Shown here piece after piece: positions 1 to 8,382 of a DNA stretch of 57,566 bases. Source of the DNA: Verrucomicrobiota bacterium (GTDB taxonomy: Bacteria; Verrucomicrobiota; Verrucomicrobiia; Methylacidiphilales; UBA1321); contig JABDGH010000011.1 of NCBI GenBank assembly GCA_013286145.1, positions 1 to 57,566 of the forward strand. Direction: 5' to 3'. The notes under the pieces were generated by a model that was not told where the DNA came from, did no database searches, and saw only the letters and a program-made list of their open reading frames with translations. Numbering within the stretch: the stretch's first letter is position 1; each line of letters starts with the position of its first letter. A program made the translations under genes and the position numbers.

Positions 1-327
1 GGCGGCGCGCAATTCCCGTTGCAGACGCCAGAAGGCCAGCGGCCCCTTGTGAAAAAGAAAAATCTGGTCAACGTGGGGATTGTGCTCCAGCAGGAGCCTT
101 CGACGGCGATGAACGACCGCCGCCAGGTGCGCTTTCGGAAAAGTCTCACGCAACGCCTTGAAAACGACTGAATCGGTCAGCGTATCGCCAATTCCCGCGC
201 AGGTAAAAGCCAGCACGCGCGCTTGCGGCCCGAGTTGAATGGGCCGTGCCACGGGCGGACGACGTCGCGCGCGGGCGCGAAAGATCGTCTCGTATCCTGA
301 AGCGGAAATGCGGCTGATGAAACTCAT
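1..327 (-). CDS. Glycosyltransferase family 9 protein, partial (N-terminal part only)
   Basis: Reading the minus strand from the ATG at 327 gives 109 codons without a stop to the window edge, so the C-terminus is missing. The translation holds a GT9-type opening: a beta strand ending in FTCAGIGDTLTDS, then a helix and KALRETFPKAHLAAVVH, the Rossmann start of heptosyltransferase-like enzymes. These use nucleotide-activated sugars to extend LPS or other surface glycans at the cytoplasmic face of the inner membrane. It follows two further GT9 genes on the same strand, separated from them by an inverted repeat, so the three probably act on one glycan. The sugar and acceptor cannot be read from the sequence. 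Confidence 0.75.
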   Translation of the reverse strand, partial: MSFISRISASGYETIFRARARRRPPVARPIQLGPQARVLAFTCAGIGDTLTDSVVFKALRETFPKAHLAAVVHRRRRLLLEHNPHVDQIFLFHKGPLAFWRLQRELRAA

Positions 328-376
328 GGGGGGTATCTGAAAATAGATTTATTTTATGAAAGCCTGATTAAAAAGT

Positions 377-482
377 CCGTCATCCTGAGCTTGTCGAAGG
401 ATCAGCCCCCGATAGGCCTACACTTGTCGGGTGAAGCATAAGTTTTCTGGAAGCTGATCCTTCGACAAGCTCAGGATGACGG
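377..482. repeat. Perfect 30-bp inverted repeat (family A, GTCATCCTGAGCTTGTCGAAGG type)
   Basis: Arms at 377-406 and 453-482 are exact reverse complements around a 46-base interior. The same arm, with small changes, recurs near 9271, 17674, 40072 and 42180. It lies between two GT9 genes on the same strand and, if transcribed, would form a very stable hairpin. No ORF lies inside. Confidence 0.9.
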
Positions 483-516
483 ATGGTTGAAACCGGATTC
501 ATAGGTAATATAAGTC

Positions 517-1578
517 CTAACGCGAAGGCAAAATGAGATAAGGCTGAAGCGCCCGCCAGACCCGTTCCTGCGGAATCATGGCTTCCTCCGGTTCATGGCG
601 GACAAAAGTATGGCGTGCTCCACGCGAATGCCATTTTTGAAACGGCCCCTCCGACCAGAGAACAAGCGCTGGCGTATTCATCGCGGCTGCCAGATGTGCA
701 GCGCCGCCCTCGGGCGTGAGGAGAAACGTGGCATGTTTGAGAAGTGCCGCCAGCTCGAGCGGTCCCGGTGTGTTAACTGCAATCACTCGATGGGAAGCAA
801 TTCGCGCAGCCAGTTCCTGCGCCTTCGGTTGATCGGCTGGTGCGGAAACAAATCCAATAATGAAATCAGTTGCTTCAAGTAGGCGTCGGGCCAATGAAAC
901 AAAATCATCGCTGGAAAATTTTAACGATGTGGTGCTGCTGATATTGATCAACATGAACCGGGGCGCTTGAGCGAAGGGCGGTTTTGTCAGGAGCGCCGCT
1001 GCAAATTCTTGGGCGGATTGGGGCAGGGCAAGAGTCAGATCGACAGCGCAATCGGATAGTCCCAGGGGCTGAAGCAGGCGCAAGGCAGTTTCGATCTGAT
1101 GCTCGTCGTGTGGGTTTTGAGGGAGTGCGACGGCATCGGTATAGTAATCGGAAATTTGGTTCGTGACCGATTCAAAACCAATTCGTCGCGTGGCATTGGT
1201 CAGTCGGGCCAGCGCCGCGAGACGGAGATCAAATCCACCCTTGGTCGCGATCACCCAATTGTAATCTTGCAGTTGCGCGGCATTTCGAATCACCGCCTGC
1301 CAGCGATTCCAGCCCGGCTTCAACACGATCACCTCATTCACTGCTTCGCAGGCCCCTGCAATGGGTGCTCCAGGCGGATCACAGGCAACAGCCAGATGCG
1401 CGGTCGGATAATGTTTTCGTAGCGCGTGCAAAAGAGGAAGCGTGCAAATCATGTCGCCCATGCGGTTGCGGCGGATAACGAGGATGCGCGGATTTTCAGG
1501 AGGAACTTCGGTGTGCTGCCGTGCTCGCGACCGGAGGGTCGCGGCGATGAGATTCAAAACAGTGCGGGACAAACTCAT
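517..1578 (-). CDS. Glycosyltransferase family 9 (heptosyltransferase-like)
   Basis: The protein has 353 residues when started at MSLSR (ATG at 1576-1578). That ATG overlaps the stop of the upstream gene as ATGA, a sign of translational coupling; the longer ORF reading simply runs back through the neighbour. The N-terminal nucleotide-binding fold begins with ILVIRRNRMGDMICTLPLL. The C-terminal donor-binding region contains LLTPEGGAAHLAAAMNTPALVLW, the usual GT9 pattern of a glycine-rich turn followed by a helix. Family knowledge says such enzymes transfer heptose or related sugars in LPS core assembly. The exact substrate is unknown. It is the middle gene of three tandem GT9 genes. Confidence 0.8.
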   Translation of the reverse strand: MSLSRTVLNLIAATLRSRARQHTEVPPENPRILVIRRNRMGDMICTLPLLHALRKHYPTAHLAVACDPPGAPIAGACEAVNEVIVLKPGWNRWQAVIRNAAQLQDYNWVIATKGGFDLRLAALARLTNATRRIGFESVTNQISDYYTDAVALPQNPHDEHQIETALRLLQPLGLSDCAVDLTLALPQSAQEFAAALLTKPPFAQAPRFMLINISSTTSLKFSSDDFVSLARRLLEATDFIIGFVSAPADQPKAQELAARIASHRVIAVNTPGPLELAALLKHATFLLTPEGGAAHLAAAMNTPALVLWSEGPFQKWHSRGARHTFVRHEPEEAMIPQERVWRALQPYLILPSR

Positions 1579-2672
1579 GATCGGACAGGAGATTGAGGTT
1601 TGGGCGTGGCCAGCATTTGATCCAACGCTTCCTGTGCCTCCGGCACGGTGATCGCCGCCATGCAGGCCCGCACCTGGTTCCAATCGCACGCCTCGGTTTT
1701 TGTCTCGTTGCAAATGCAGGGATGAATCAACACTTTGCCCTGCGGCGTCCACGGTCTCCAACTTGCGGGATTGGTCGGCCCAAACAGCGCGACCACCGGC
1801 ACACCGACCGCTGCGGCCATGTGCATGGGTGCGGTATCGACGCCAAAGTAACCGTCGGATTCTGCGGAAAGCGCCGCGATTTGGCTGAGTGAAAGATTGC
1901 CGTCGTAGAAGAGCGGTTTGCTGTTGCATAGCCGGATGATTTCCTGTGCCCGTTCCCGTTCACGCGCCACGGGTCCAGTTGTCATGACGACGCGTGCGTT
2001 GCGTTCAGCCTGGAGCCAGTCGATCACTTTCGCCATCGATTCGCTGCTCCAGCACTTCCAGAGCCAGCGGGATACCGGATGCACATGGACGATCCGACCC
2101 GGGCGCAACGGCTCGAATTCCTTTCGGGCCCAGGCGCGTAAATCTTCCGGGACGACGAGGCAGAGATTTCCCGGCTTGGTGGAACGCAACTTCAAACCCG
2201 CCTGGTCGAGGATATAAAAATGTTTTTCCACCTCGTGCATGAACGGAATCGAGGAGGGTGCGGAAAGATTGTAGATGCAATGGCGTGGATCGTATTTGCT
2301 GACCGAATGATGGATTGCCCCAAGACGGTGGCGTGCACCGCAAAAGAGCGCGTACCAAGCTGTGCGGTCACCGTCCGTGAAACCGATGGTCAGGTCGAAT
2401 TTCCGCTTCCGTAATTCGCGCAGAAAGTGAAGTTCATACCCAATGCGGTTGAGACGGCTCTGGCCATTATCTTCCTTTCGTTGATAAACCAACACCTCGT
2501 CGAGGTGCGGATTATTTGCCAGCATCGCTTCCGTGCCGGAATTGACCACCACGGTGATGCGTGCCCCGGGAAAAGTCTCGCGCAAGGCACGCAGGGCTGG
2601 CGTGATCATCAGCACATCGCCGATGTTCCGCATCTTGAAAACCGCAAGGCGCTGGATGTTTTGCAATTCCAT
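1575..2672 (-). CDS. Glycosyltransferase family 9, lipopolysaccharide heptosyltransferase II-like
   Basis: Started at MELQNIQ (2672) it has 365 residues. An ATG at 2711 is in frame, but it would overlap the start of the divergent GT4 gene, so the inner start is preferred. Hallmarks are FKMRNIGDVLMITPALRAL near the N-terminus and GVDTAPMHMAAAVGVPVVALFGPTNP near the C-terminus. The tail carries several cysteines (CICNETKTEACDW) typical of the WaaF/RfaQ branch. The likely role is heptose addition to the LPS inner core. It is first in the minus-strand GT9 series and overlaps the next gene by four bases. Confidence 0.83.
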   Translation of the reverse strand: MELQNIQRLAVFKMRNIGDVLMITPALRALRETFPGARITVVVNSGTEAMLANNPHLDEVLVYQRKEDNGQSRLNRIGYELHFLRELRKRKFDLTIGFTDGDRTAWYALFCGARHRLGAIHHSVSKYDPRHCIYNLSAPSSIPFMHEVEKHFYILDQAGLKLRSTKPGNLCLVVPEDLRAWARKEFEPLRPGRIVHVHPVSRWLWKCWSSESMAKVIDWLQAERNARVVMTTGPVARERERAQEIIRLCNSKPLFYDGNLSLSQIAALSAESDGYFGVDTAPMHMAAAVGVPVVALFGPTNPASWRPWTPQGKVLIHPCICNETKTEACDWNQVRACMAAITVPEAQEALDQMLATPKPQSPVRS

Positions 2673-2709
2673 TGTCGGGGGGAAACGGGCATCGTAACCG
2701 CTTCGTATC

Positions 2710-3831
2710 ATGAGGCAATGGCGTATTCTCCATACTGAATCCTCCCGCGGCTGGGGCGGGCAGGAGGTTCGTGTCTTTGTCGAGCTTGAGTGGATGCGCG
2801 CGCGCGGGCATTGGGTCGCACTGGCGGCTCATCCCGATAGCGCCATCGCGAAACGTGCGCAGGAGGCAGGAATCACATTCTATCCTTTAAATACGCACAA
2901 GGTATTTTTACCCATTGCCGTCGCGCAAATGACCGCATGGCTGATTCGGAATCGGATCGACGTGGTCAATACGCATAGCTCCAACGACGGCTGGGTGGCA
3001 GGCCTGGCGGCGCGATTGGCGCGGCATCCCATCCTCATTCGTTCGCGCCATATCGAGGTCGATTATCCCAACCGTTTTTGGAGCGGCCTGGCCTACCGGT
3101 ATCTTCCCCGCCATGTTTTGACCACCAGCCAGCGCATCGCGAATCGATTGGTGGAGGAATTAAGTATTCCGGCCACGCGCGTCACCTGCGTTTCCACCGG
3201 CGTTGACCTGGCTCGATTCAATCCGGGTATGCAGGGTGCGTTGCGCCAGGAACTAAATCTCACGCCGGATGTCGCGCTCGTGGGAATGATTTCCGTGCTG
3301 CGAAGCTGGAAGGGACATGCCACTTTTCTCGATGCCGCCGCGCAGCTTCTTAAAAAATCGAAGCAGCCCATTCGATTTGTCATCGCGGGCGACGGCCCGG
3401 GCCGTCAGGAGTTGACCGAAAAAATCGCGCAGGAGCCCTGGAAAGATCACGTCACGCTGCTGGGGCATCGCAACGATGTGCCGAACATCCTCGCTTCGCT
3501 CGATGTACTCGTGCTTCCATCCTTCGCCCACGAAGGCATCCCGCAAATTATTCTTCAGGCGCAGGCGATGGCGCGGTCGGTCGTGGCGACGACGGTCGGC
3601 GGTATTCCCGAGGTGGTGGGAAATGGCGTGACGGGGCTTCTTGTCCCGCCGCGAAATCCCGATGCGCTGGCGGAGAAAATTGCTGCGTTGCTGGATGATC
3701 CGGCTTTACGCACCCGTCTTGGTGAAGCCGCGCGACAGAACATCGAAAAACACCACAGCCTCGATGCGATGGGGGAGAGGTTACTCAAGCTCTACGGGCA
3801 ACTTTCCGGGCCACACAATTCGTCATCCTGA
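2710..3831 (+). CDS. Glycosyltransferase family 4 protein
   Basis: 373 residues. The N-terminal GT-B domain opens with ILHTESSRGWGGQEVR. The C-terminal domain holds the GDGPGR loop and HEGIPQIILQAQAMA followed by VVATTVGGIPEVV, which is the GT4 donor-binding region with Gln at the second Glu position of the EX7E motif. A cytoplasmic sugar transferase for surface glycan or LPS is likely, given the divergent GT9 genes. Its last codons and the TGA stop lie inside a dispersed repeat that starts at 3821, so the natural C-terminus may have been replaced or trimmed by repeat insertion. Confidence 0.83.
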   Translation: MRQWRILHTESSRGWGGQEVRVFVELEWMRARGHWVALAAHPDSAIAKRAQEAGITFYPLNTHKVFLPIAVAQMTAWLIRNRIDVVNTHSSNDGWVAGLAARLARHPILIRSRHIEVDYPNRFWSGLAYRYLPRHVLTTSQRIANRLVEELSIPATRVTCVSTGVDLARFNPGMQGALRQELNLTPDVALVGMISVLRSWKGHATFLDAAAQLLKKSKQPIRFVIAGDGPGRQELTEKIAQEPWKDHVTLLGHRNDVPNILASLDVLVLPSFAHEGIPQIILQAQAMARSVVATTVGGIPEVVGNGVTGLLVPPRNPDALAEKIAALLDDPALRTRLGEAARQNIEKHHSLDAMGERLLKLYGQLSGPHNSSS

Positions 3832-4118
3832 GCGGAGGTGAGCCGTTTGGTTCGTAATAATCCAAACGCATTCCCGAACCGCAGTCGAAGGACCTGGCCT
3901 GAAGTAAAAATAAGTGTGAAATGCGCCGGAAGCTTTTTAAGCGACGTACGACTGCCCGCTTCCCGCATGAGTGACAAGCGGGATTCCCTTTTTCTACTTC
4001 AATATCTTACGACGCTACTTTCACTTTTTTGCCTGAGCGGGTCAGGTCCTTCGACTGCGCCTCGGGTAAGCCTTGGGCTTAACCAACGCTTTCCTGTTCG
4101 GCTCCGCTCAGGATGACG
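3821..4118. repeat. Composite repeat with terminal inverted arms and internal hairpin (family B)
   Basis: About 298 bases run from GTCATCCTGAGCGGAGGTGAG to CTCCGCTCAGGATGAC. The left half holds CGCAGTCGAAGGACC and the right half its inverse, GGTCCTTCGACTGCG. The centre has GCCGGAAGCTTTTT, then CCCGCTT and AAGCGGG separated by 14 bases (a 7-bp stem), then GGGATTCCCTTTTT. Related copies lie at 10617 and 28361. It fills the whole gap between the GT4 gene and the ABC ATPase. Confidence 0.85.
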
Positions 4119-4126
4119 GATTTTTT

Positions 4127-5485
4127 TTAAACCCCCGCTTCTTTGAGGCGCGAAGCGGGAGGCTTGCCGAGATATTCCTTCTCGAAACGTTTGAGCATGG
4201 CATGGCGCGTATCGAACGAGAACAATTCGGCATAACGCGCCCAACCAACCAATTGACGGAAGAGAATTTTGGGCCGTTCGTTGGGGAACAACTGGGTCAG
4301 GTCGTTGATGACGTCTTCCTCGGTGATTTCCTTGTCCGGTGATTGATCGATCCGGTCGCCAAAATGTTTGAAAATCTTCAGGGCAAGGAGCAGGTCGTGC
4401 ATCAGCAGTTTGCGATGTTTGATGTCAGCCTGTTGAAAAGCGACGCCCGATTTGGTCAGGCGTACGGTCTGGCCCGGCGTCTCCACCAGGTCGATCAACT
4501 CGGCGGCTTTAATGACCGAGAGGAAGGTGCTGAAATCTTTCTTAAGTCGCGTGGCCAGGGCGAAGATGCTTTCAGGTTCGGTGCGGAGGGTTTGCACAAG
4601 GCCGATCACTTCGCCCATGGTGACGTTGGGCAGGGGTGCGTAGGCGACTTCTTCCGGGTTTTCCGCCGTGACAATTTCAGGCTCCGTTATGGAAGGTTCA
4701 TCGTGCAGAACGGAGTTGGTCAGGATCGCGTGGATTTGCGCGACGAGTTGTTGAAAAGCCGGGCTGGCAGGGTCACGCGGGTAGGGGAGCGGATTCGGCA
4801 CGATTTTCTGCACACGACCCGGATGCGCGGCGAGCACCACGATGTTGCGCGCAAGATAAACGGCTTCGCCGATATTATGCGTGACGAAGATCAGGCTCTT
4901 GAAGCCCGAGGCCGGGTCCATGGCGATGCGGCCAATTTCGTTGCGCAACGTTTCGGCGGTCAGCACATCGAGGGCGCTGAACGGCTCATCCATGCAGAGG
5001 ATTTGCGGTTCCATGATGAGCGCGCGCGCGATTCCGACGCGCTGTTTCATGCCGCCGGAAAGTTCCTTGGGCAGGGCGTCGCCATAACCGTCCAATCCGA
5101 CCATCTCGATGATCTTGTGAAAATGCTGTTCCTTTTCTTCGAGGTTGTAGGTCGAGTTTTCGAGTCCGAGCAGAATGTTTTCACGCACGCTCAGCCAGGG
5201 GAAGAGGGCGAAGTTTTGGAACACCATGGCCACGCCGGGATTCACGCCGTCGAGCGGTTTGCCCCGGAATTTCACGATGCCTCGGGAAGGCCGAATCAAG
5301 CCGGAGAGGATGCGCATGATCGTCGATTTTCCGCAGCCGGAAGGCCCGAGCAGCGCCATGACGTCGTGTTCATTGACGGTGAGATTGATGTCCTCGAGCA
5401 CTTTCATCGACTCACCGGCACCCTCGCCGAAGTGCATATCGATGCCGATCAGTTCGACGATGGGAGGGGTGGTGGGTTCGGGCAT
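4127..5485 (-). CDS. ABC transporter ATP-binding protein, nitrate/sulfonate/taurine type, with C-terminal AAA-associated domain
   Basis: 452 residues. The ATPase domain (about 1-260) has Walker [10 protein letters not shown], signature LSGGMKQR, Walker B ILCMDEPF and the switch histidine in FVTHN, as in SsuB/TauB/NrtD proteins. The extra 190 residues (about 265-452) resemble the C-terminal domain found on some NitT/TauT ATPases, with [12 protein letters not shown] followed by a predicted winged-helix-like section. It probably powers the membrane protein encoded just upstream (37-bp gap). No periplasmic binding protein is encoded nearby, so the substrate cannot be named. Confidence 0.85.
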   Translation of the reverse strand: MPEPTTPPIVELIGIDMHFGEGAGESMKVLEDINLTVNEHDVMALLGPSGCGKSTIMRILSGLIRPSRGIVKFRGKPLDGVNPGVAMVFQNFALFPWLSVRENILLGLENSTYNLEEKEQHFHKIIEMVGLDGYGDALPKELSGGMKQRVGIARALIMEPQILCMDEPFSALDVLTAETLRNEIGRIAMDPASGFKSLIFVTHNIGEAVYLARNIVVLAAHPGRVQKIVPNPLPYPRDPASPAFQQLVAQIHAILTNSVLHDEPSITEPEIVTAENPEEVAYAPLPNVTMGEVIGLVQTLRTEPESIFALATRLKKDFSTFLSVIKAAELIDLVETPGQTVRLTKSGVAFQQADIKHRKLLMHDLLLALKIFKHFGDRIDQSPDKEITEEDVINDLTQLFPNERPKILFRQLVGWARYAELFSFDTRHAMLKRFEKEYLGKPPASRLKEAGV

Positions 5486-5522
5486 GGCGGTTACCTAAGG
5501 TTCTTGGTTAAAGGGCATGAGA

Positions 5523-7256
5523 TCAAGTGAGAAGCTGGTAGCGTTCGCGGGCGATCACGGCCAGGCGTTTCCAGACCGCGCGGTTAAAAAAGACAACGAA
5601 GAAGGCCATGGCCATCACGGCGGCTGCCAGCAGCGAGAGATTATTGTCCGCGAGCGCCTGCGAAATGGTTGAGCCGAGTCCGGTTGCTTTCAGGGGCTGA
5701 TCCTGCATCCCGGTCGTGTATTCGGAAACGATGCTGGCATTCCACGCGCCGCCCGCTGCGGTGATCCAACCGGTGACGAGCGACGGAAAAATTCCGGGCA
5801 GGAACAGGGTCCGCCAGCGTTGCCAGCCGACAAGATGGGTTAACTGTGTGCAGGCCCGCAAATCCTGCGGAATGGCGCTGGCTCCCGAAATGACGTTGAA
5901 AAGAATATACCACTGGGGGCCGAGCATCATGAGCAAGATGGAACCCCATTCCAGGCTGTGATTGCCCCCGATCAGGCAGATCAGGAAAACAATGTTCGGG
6001 AAGATCATGGGTGCGGGGAAAGATGCGGCGATTTGCGTGATGGGCATGAGAAAACGCGCCCATTTTGGGTTCGAGCCGATCCAGACACCCACGGGCACGG
6101 TCCAGAGTGTGCTCAGGAACAAGGCGGCCAGCACGCGGATCAACGTCAGCACGAGATGACCTGCGATCATCAACCACTCGCTGAGGCGTACTTCTGCAAG
6201 AAGTAGAAACAGGTGATAAGCGCCGATGAGCACGGACACGAGACCCACGATGATAAGAAGAAACCGCCAGGGGATTTGTATCCGCTGTTTGGGTTTGGAA
6301 ATAAGGGTGGCTGTGGATGTCTTTGCCGAAACCGATTGTTGCAGGCGTTGCTTAAACCAGTCATGTAACCAGAGGGCGACCTTGGAACGGTTGAGCCAGC
6401 GGAGGACGGCTGAGGTGTCCTGAAATTCGGATTCGGTATCTTCGATCTTGAATTTGTTCGACCAGACGATAAGGGGGCGCCAGATAAGTTGATCCACCAC
6501 CACGATCATCAAAATCATCGCCACGACCGCATAAAGTTGCGCCCAGCCGTCGCCCTTCTCTTGGGCCACCACCATATAGGAACCGATGCCGGGCAGTCGA
6601 AAATGTTCGCTGCCCATGCTGAAAGATTCAATGACGGTGAGAAAAAACCAGCCTCCGGCCATGGAGACCATGCTGTTATAGACGAGACCCTTGGTGGCAA
6701 AGGGGATCTCGATCTGGGTGAATTTTTGCCAGCCGGTGAATCGCGCGAGCCTGCCCACGAAGGCAAAATCATCGGGCAGATTCTTGAGCGAATAATAAAA
6801 ACTGAAGGTCATGTTCCAGACCTGCCCGGTGAAGATGACCAGTATGCAGGTCAACTCCAGCCCGATGACGCTATTCGGTACGAGATGGATCAGCAGTAGT
6901 TCCAGCGGTGCAAGAAAAGCGGGAAATGGCACGCTCTGCAGCACGTCGAGAATCGGAATGAGGAAACGTTCGGCGTTCCGGTCATAAGCCGCCCAGCGCG
7001 CATAGAGCAGGGTGAAGAGGAGGGAAATGCCATACGCCACCACGCCCCGCGAAAACGAAAGCAGCGTGTAATAGGGTAGCCACCACGGAGAGAGATGTAT
7101 TTCCACCGAAGCCTGGAACGGATGTTCCCATTCGCGTCCCACTTCGAGCGATCCGAAGAGAATGGCAAGCAGCGCCCCGACCACGAGAAGGTCGGCGAAA
7201 AACGACCGGCTCGATTCAGCCGGTGTATGCGCGCGCAGTGAGGGATTAAGGTCCAT
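5523..7256 (-). CDS. ABC transporter permease with two fused transmembrane domains
   Basis: 577 residues from MDLNPSL (7256). The longer ORF back to 7493 would run through the divergent ribH start, so it was rejected. Two separate permease modules are visible. The first is around residues 60-260, with a coupling-helix segment near LARFTGWQKFTQIEIP. The second is in the C-terminal half, with LTHLVGWQRWRTLFLPGIFP. Each matches one subunit of a NitT/TauT-type permease (EAA-loop pattern), so one polypeptide appears to supply the complete membrane pore. A soluble linker of roughly 80 residues separates the halves. It is co-directional with the ATPase gene downstream. Confidence 0.83.
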   Translation of the reverse strand: MDLNPSLRAHTPAESSRSFFADLLVVGALLAILFGSLEVGREWEHPFQASVEIHLSPWWLPYYTLLSFSRGVVAYGISLLFTLLYARWAAYDRNAERFLIPILDVLQSVPFPAFLAPLELLLIHLVPNSVIGLELTCILVIFTGQVWNMTFSFYYSLKNLPDDFAFVGRLARFTGWQKFTQIEIPFATKGLVYNSMVSMAGGWFFLTVIESFSMGSEHFRLPGIGSYMVVAQEKGDGWAQLYAVVAMILMIVVVDQLIWRPLIVWSNKFKIEDTESEFQDTSAVLRWLNRSKVALWLHDWFKQRLQQSVSAKTSTATLISKPKQRIQIPWRFLLIIVGLVSVLIGAYHLFLLLAEVRLSEWLMIAGHLVLTLIRVLAALFLSTLWTVPVGVWIGSNPKWARFLMPITQIAASFPAPMIFPNIVFLICLIGGNHSLEWGSILLMMLGPQWYILFNVISGASAIPQDLRACTQLTHLVGWQRWRTLFLPGIFPSLVTGWITAAGGAWNASIVSEYTTGMQDQPLKATGLGSTISQALADNNLSLLAAAVMAMAFFVVFFNRAVWKRLAVIARERYQLLT

Positions 7257-7425
7257 GATGGTGAGACTGTCCTTGTAGGTAGTAGCTGGTTCCAGCTTTG
7301 TCCACTGCAATGATCGCCAAACTCCCTCCTGCCATCTAACAGTCCTATTGACGTCACAATCACAAACCTTCTTCAAGCCATGAAAAATGTTCCTCTTGTC
7401 GTCAGGTCTTTTTTTCGCAACAAAC

Positions 7426-7881
7426 ATGGTTCGCCTTATGGCTTCGATCCGTTCTTTCAAACCCCGTTTTGCTCTTGTGGCCAGCGAATACAATCGCGAC
7501 TACACCGATGCGCTTCTTCGTTCGGCGCAGGAAGTCCTGGGTGGATATGAGATGAAAATCGTTCGCGTTCCGGGCGCATTTGAGATTCCCCTGCAGGTTC
7601 AGCGACTGGCCCGCACAAAGCGTTACGCTGCCGTGCTCGCCCTGGGTTTGATCTGGCAGGGACGCACTGAACATGCGCGGGAAATTTTACGCGCGGTGAC
7701 GGATGCCCTTATGCGCATTTCCCTCGAAACCGATGTGCCCGTCCTCCATGAAGTCCTCGCCGTCAAGACCGAGGCGGAAGCCCGCGCGCGCTGCATGAAT
7801 AAAAAACTCAACCGGGGACGTGAAGCGGCTCAGGCCGCACTGGCGCTCGTTCTTCAATCTCCGGCAGAAAGGTGCATCTAG
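7426..7881 (+). CDS. ribH: 6,7-dimethyl-8-ribityllumazine synthase
   Basis: The protein condenses 5-amino-6-ribitylamino-uracil with 3,4-dihydroxy-2-butanone 4-phosphate, the step before riboflavin synthase. Recognisable blocks are FALVASEYN, VRVPGAFEIPLQVQRLA, YAAVLALGLIWQGRTEHAREI (with the catalytic-site histidine) and the ending NRGREAAQAALAL. Length, about 151 residues, is normal. In-frame ATGs at 7387, 7426 and 7438 are all possible, and none has a good ribosome binding site. The first would add a hydrophobic stretch foreign to the family. nusB follows almost directly, a common pairing. Confidence 0.88.
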   Translation: MVRLMASIRSFKPRFALVASEYNRDYTDALLRSAQEVLGGYEMKIVRVPGAFEIPLQVQRLARTKRYAAVLALGLIWQGRTEHAREILRAVTDALMRISLETDVPVLHEVLAVKTEAEARARCMNKKLNRGREAAQAALALVLQSPAERCI

Positions 7882-7883
7882 CC

Positions 7884-8315
7884 ATGGGCCTGCGTCGCGA
7901 TGGACGGGAAGCCGTCATTCAGTTTCTTTACCAGATGGACACGCATCGTCCCGTCGATGTGAAGGAATCGCTGGACGCTTTCTGGAAGCAGAATGAGGAA
8001 CCGAAAAACGTGCGTGATTTTGCCGACGATCTCTTGCGCGGTGTTCTCGAAAAAATGCCCGAGATCGATGCGAAGATTCGCACCCTGGCCGACAATTGGG
8101 ATTTCGAGCGGCTGGCGGTGGTCGATCGCAATATCCTGAGACTCGCTGTTTACGAAATGCTTTTTTGTCCTGAAATTCCGCCCGTGGTTTCCATCAATGA
8201 AGCCATCGAGATCGCCAAGAAATTCAGCACGGCGGAGTCGGGCAAGTTCGTCAATGGTCTTCTTGATCGCGTGAAAAAGGAATTGCTCCGCCCGGCGCGC
8301 CAGGCTGCCGGATAA
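7884..8315 (+). CDS. nusB: Transcription antitermination factor NusB
   Basis: 143 residues from MGLRRDGRE. The ATG at 7884 follows an AAAGG ribosome binding site (7868-7872), inside the end of ribH, and is preferred to the GTG at 7872. The all-helical NusB fold is seen in LRRDGREAVIQFLYQ, DWDFERLAVVDRNILRLAVYEML and VSINEAIEIAKKFSTAESGKFVNG. NusB binds boxA RNA with S10 (NusE) and promotes antitermination of rRNA operons. Confidence 0.93.
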   Translation: MGLRRDGREAVIQFLYQMDTHRPVDVKESLDAFWKQNEEPKNVRDFADDLLRGVLEKMPEIDAKIRTLADNWDFERLAVVDRNILRLAVYEMLFCPEIPPVVSINEAIEIAKKFSTAESGKFVNGLLDRVKKELLRPARQAAG

Positions 8316-8382
8316 CCATTCTTAACCCAGGACGCAGCATTTTTGCCATTCCACTGCGTCACGAAAATGTTACACTAGACCA

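Noticed and set aside
377-482. Possible CRISPR or tRNA in repeat-rich gaps
   Set aside because: Repeats are inverted pairs scattered over the window, not regularly spaced direct repeats; no cloverleaf with T-loop was found in the gaps I read.
1579-1929. N-terminal 117-residue extension of the GT9 protein ending at 517
   Set aside because: It is the wrong-frame reading of the upstream GT9 gene: Arg/Gly/His-rich without family features. The ATGA overlap at 1575-1578 gives the natural start.
4343-5530. 395-codon plus-strand ORF opposite the ABC ATPase
   Set aside because: Antisense shadow: the minus strand carries all ABC motifs, and the plus translation is His/Gly/Asp-rich without any fold signature.
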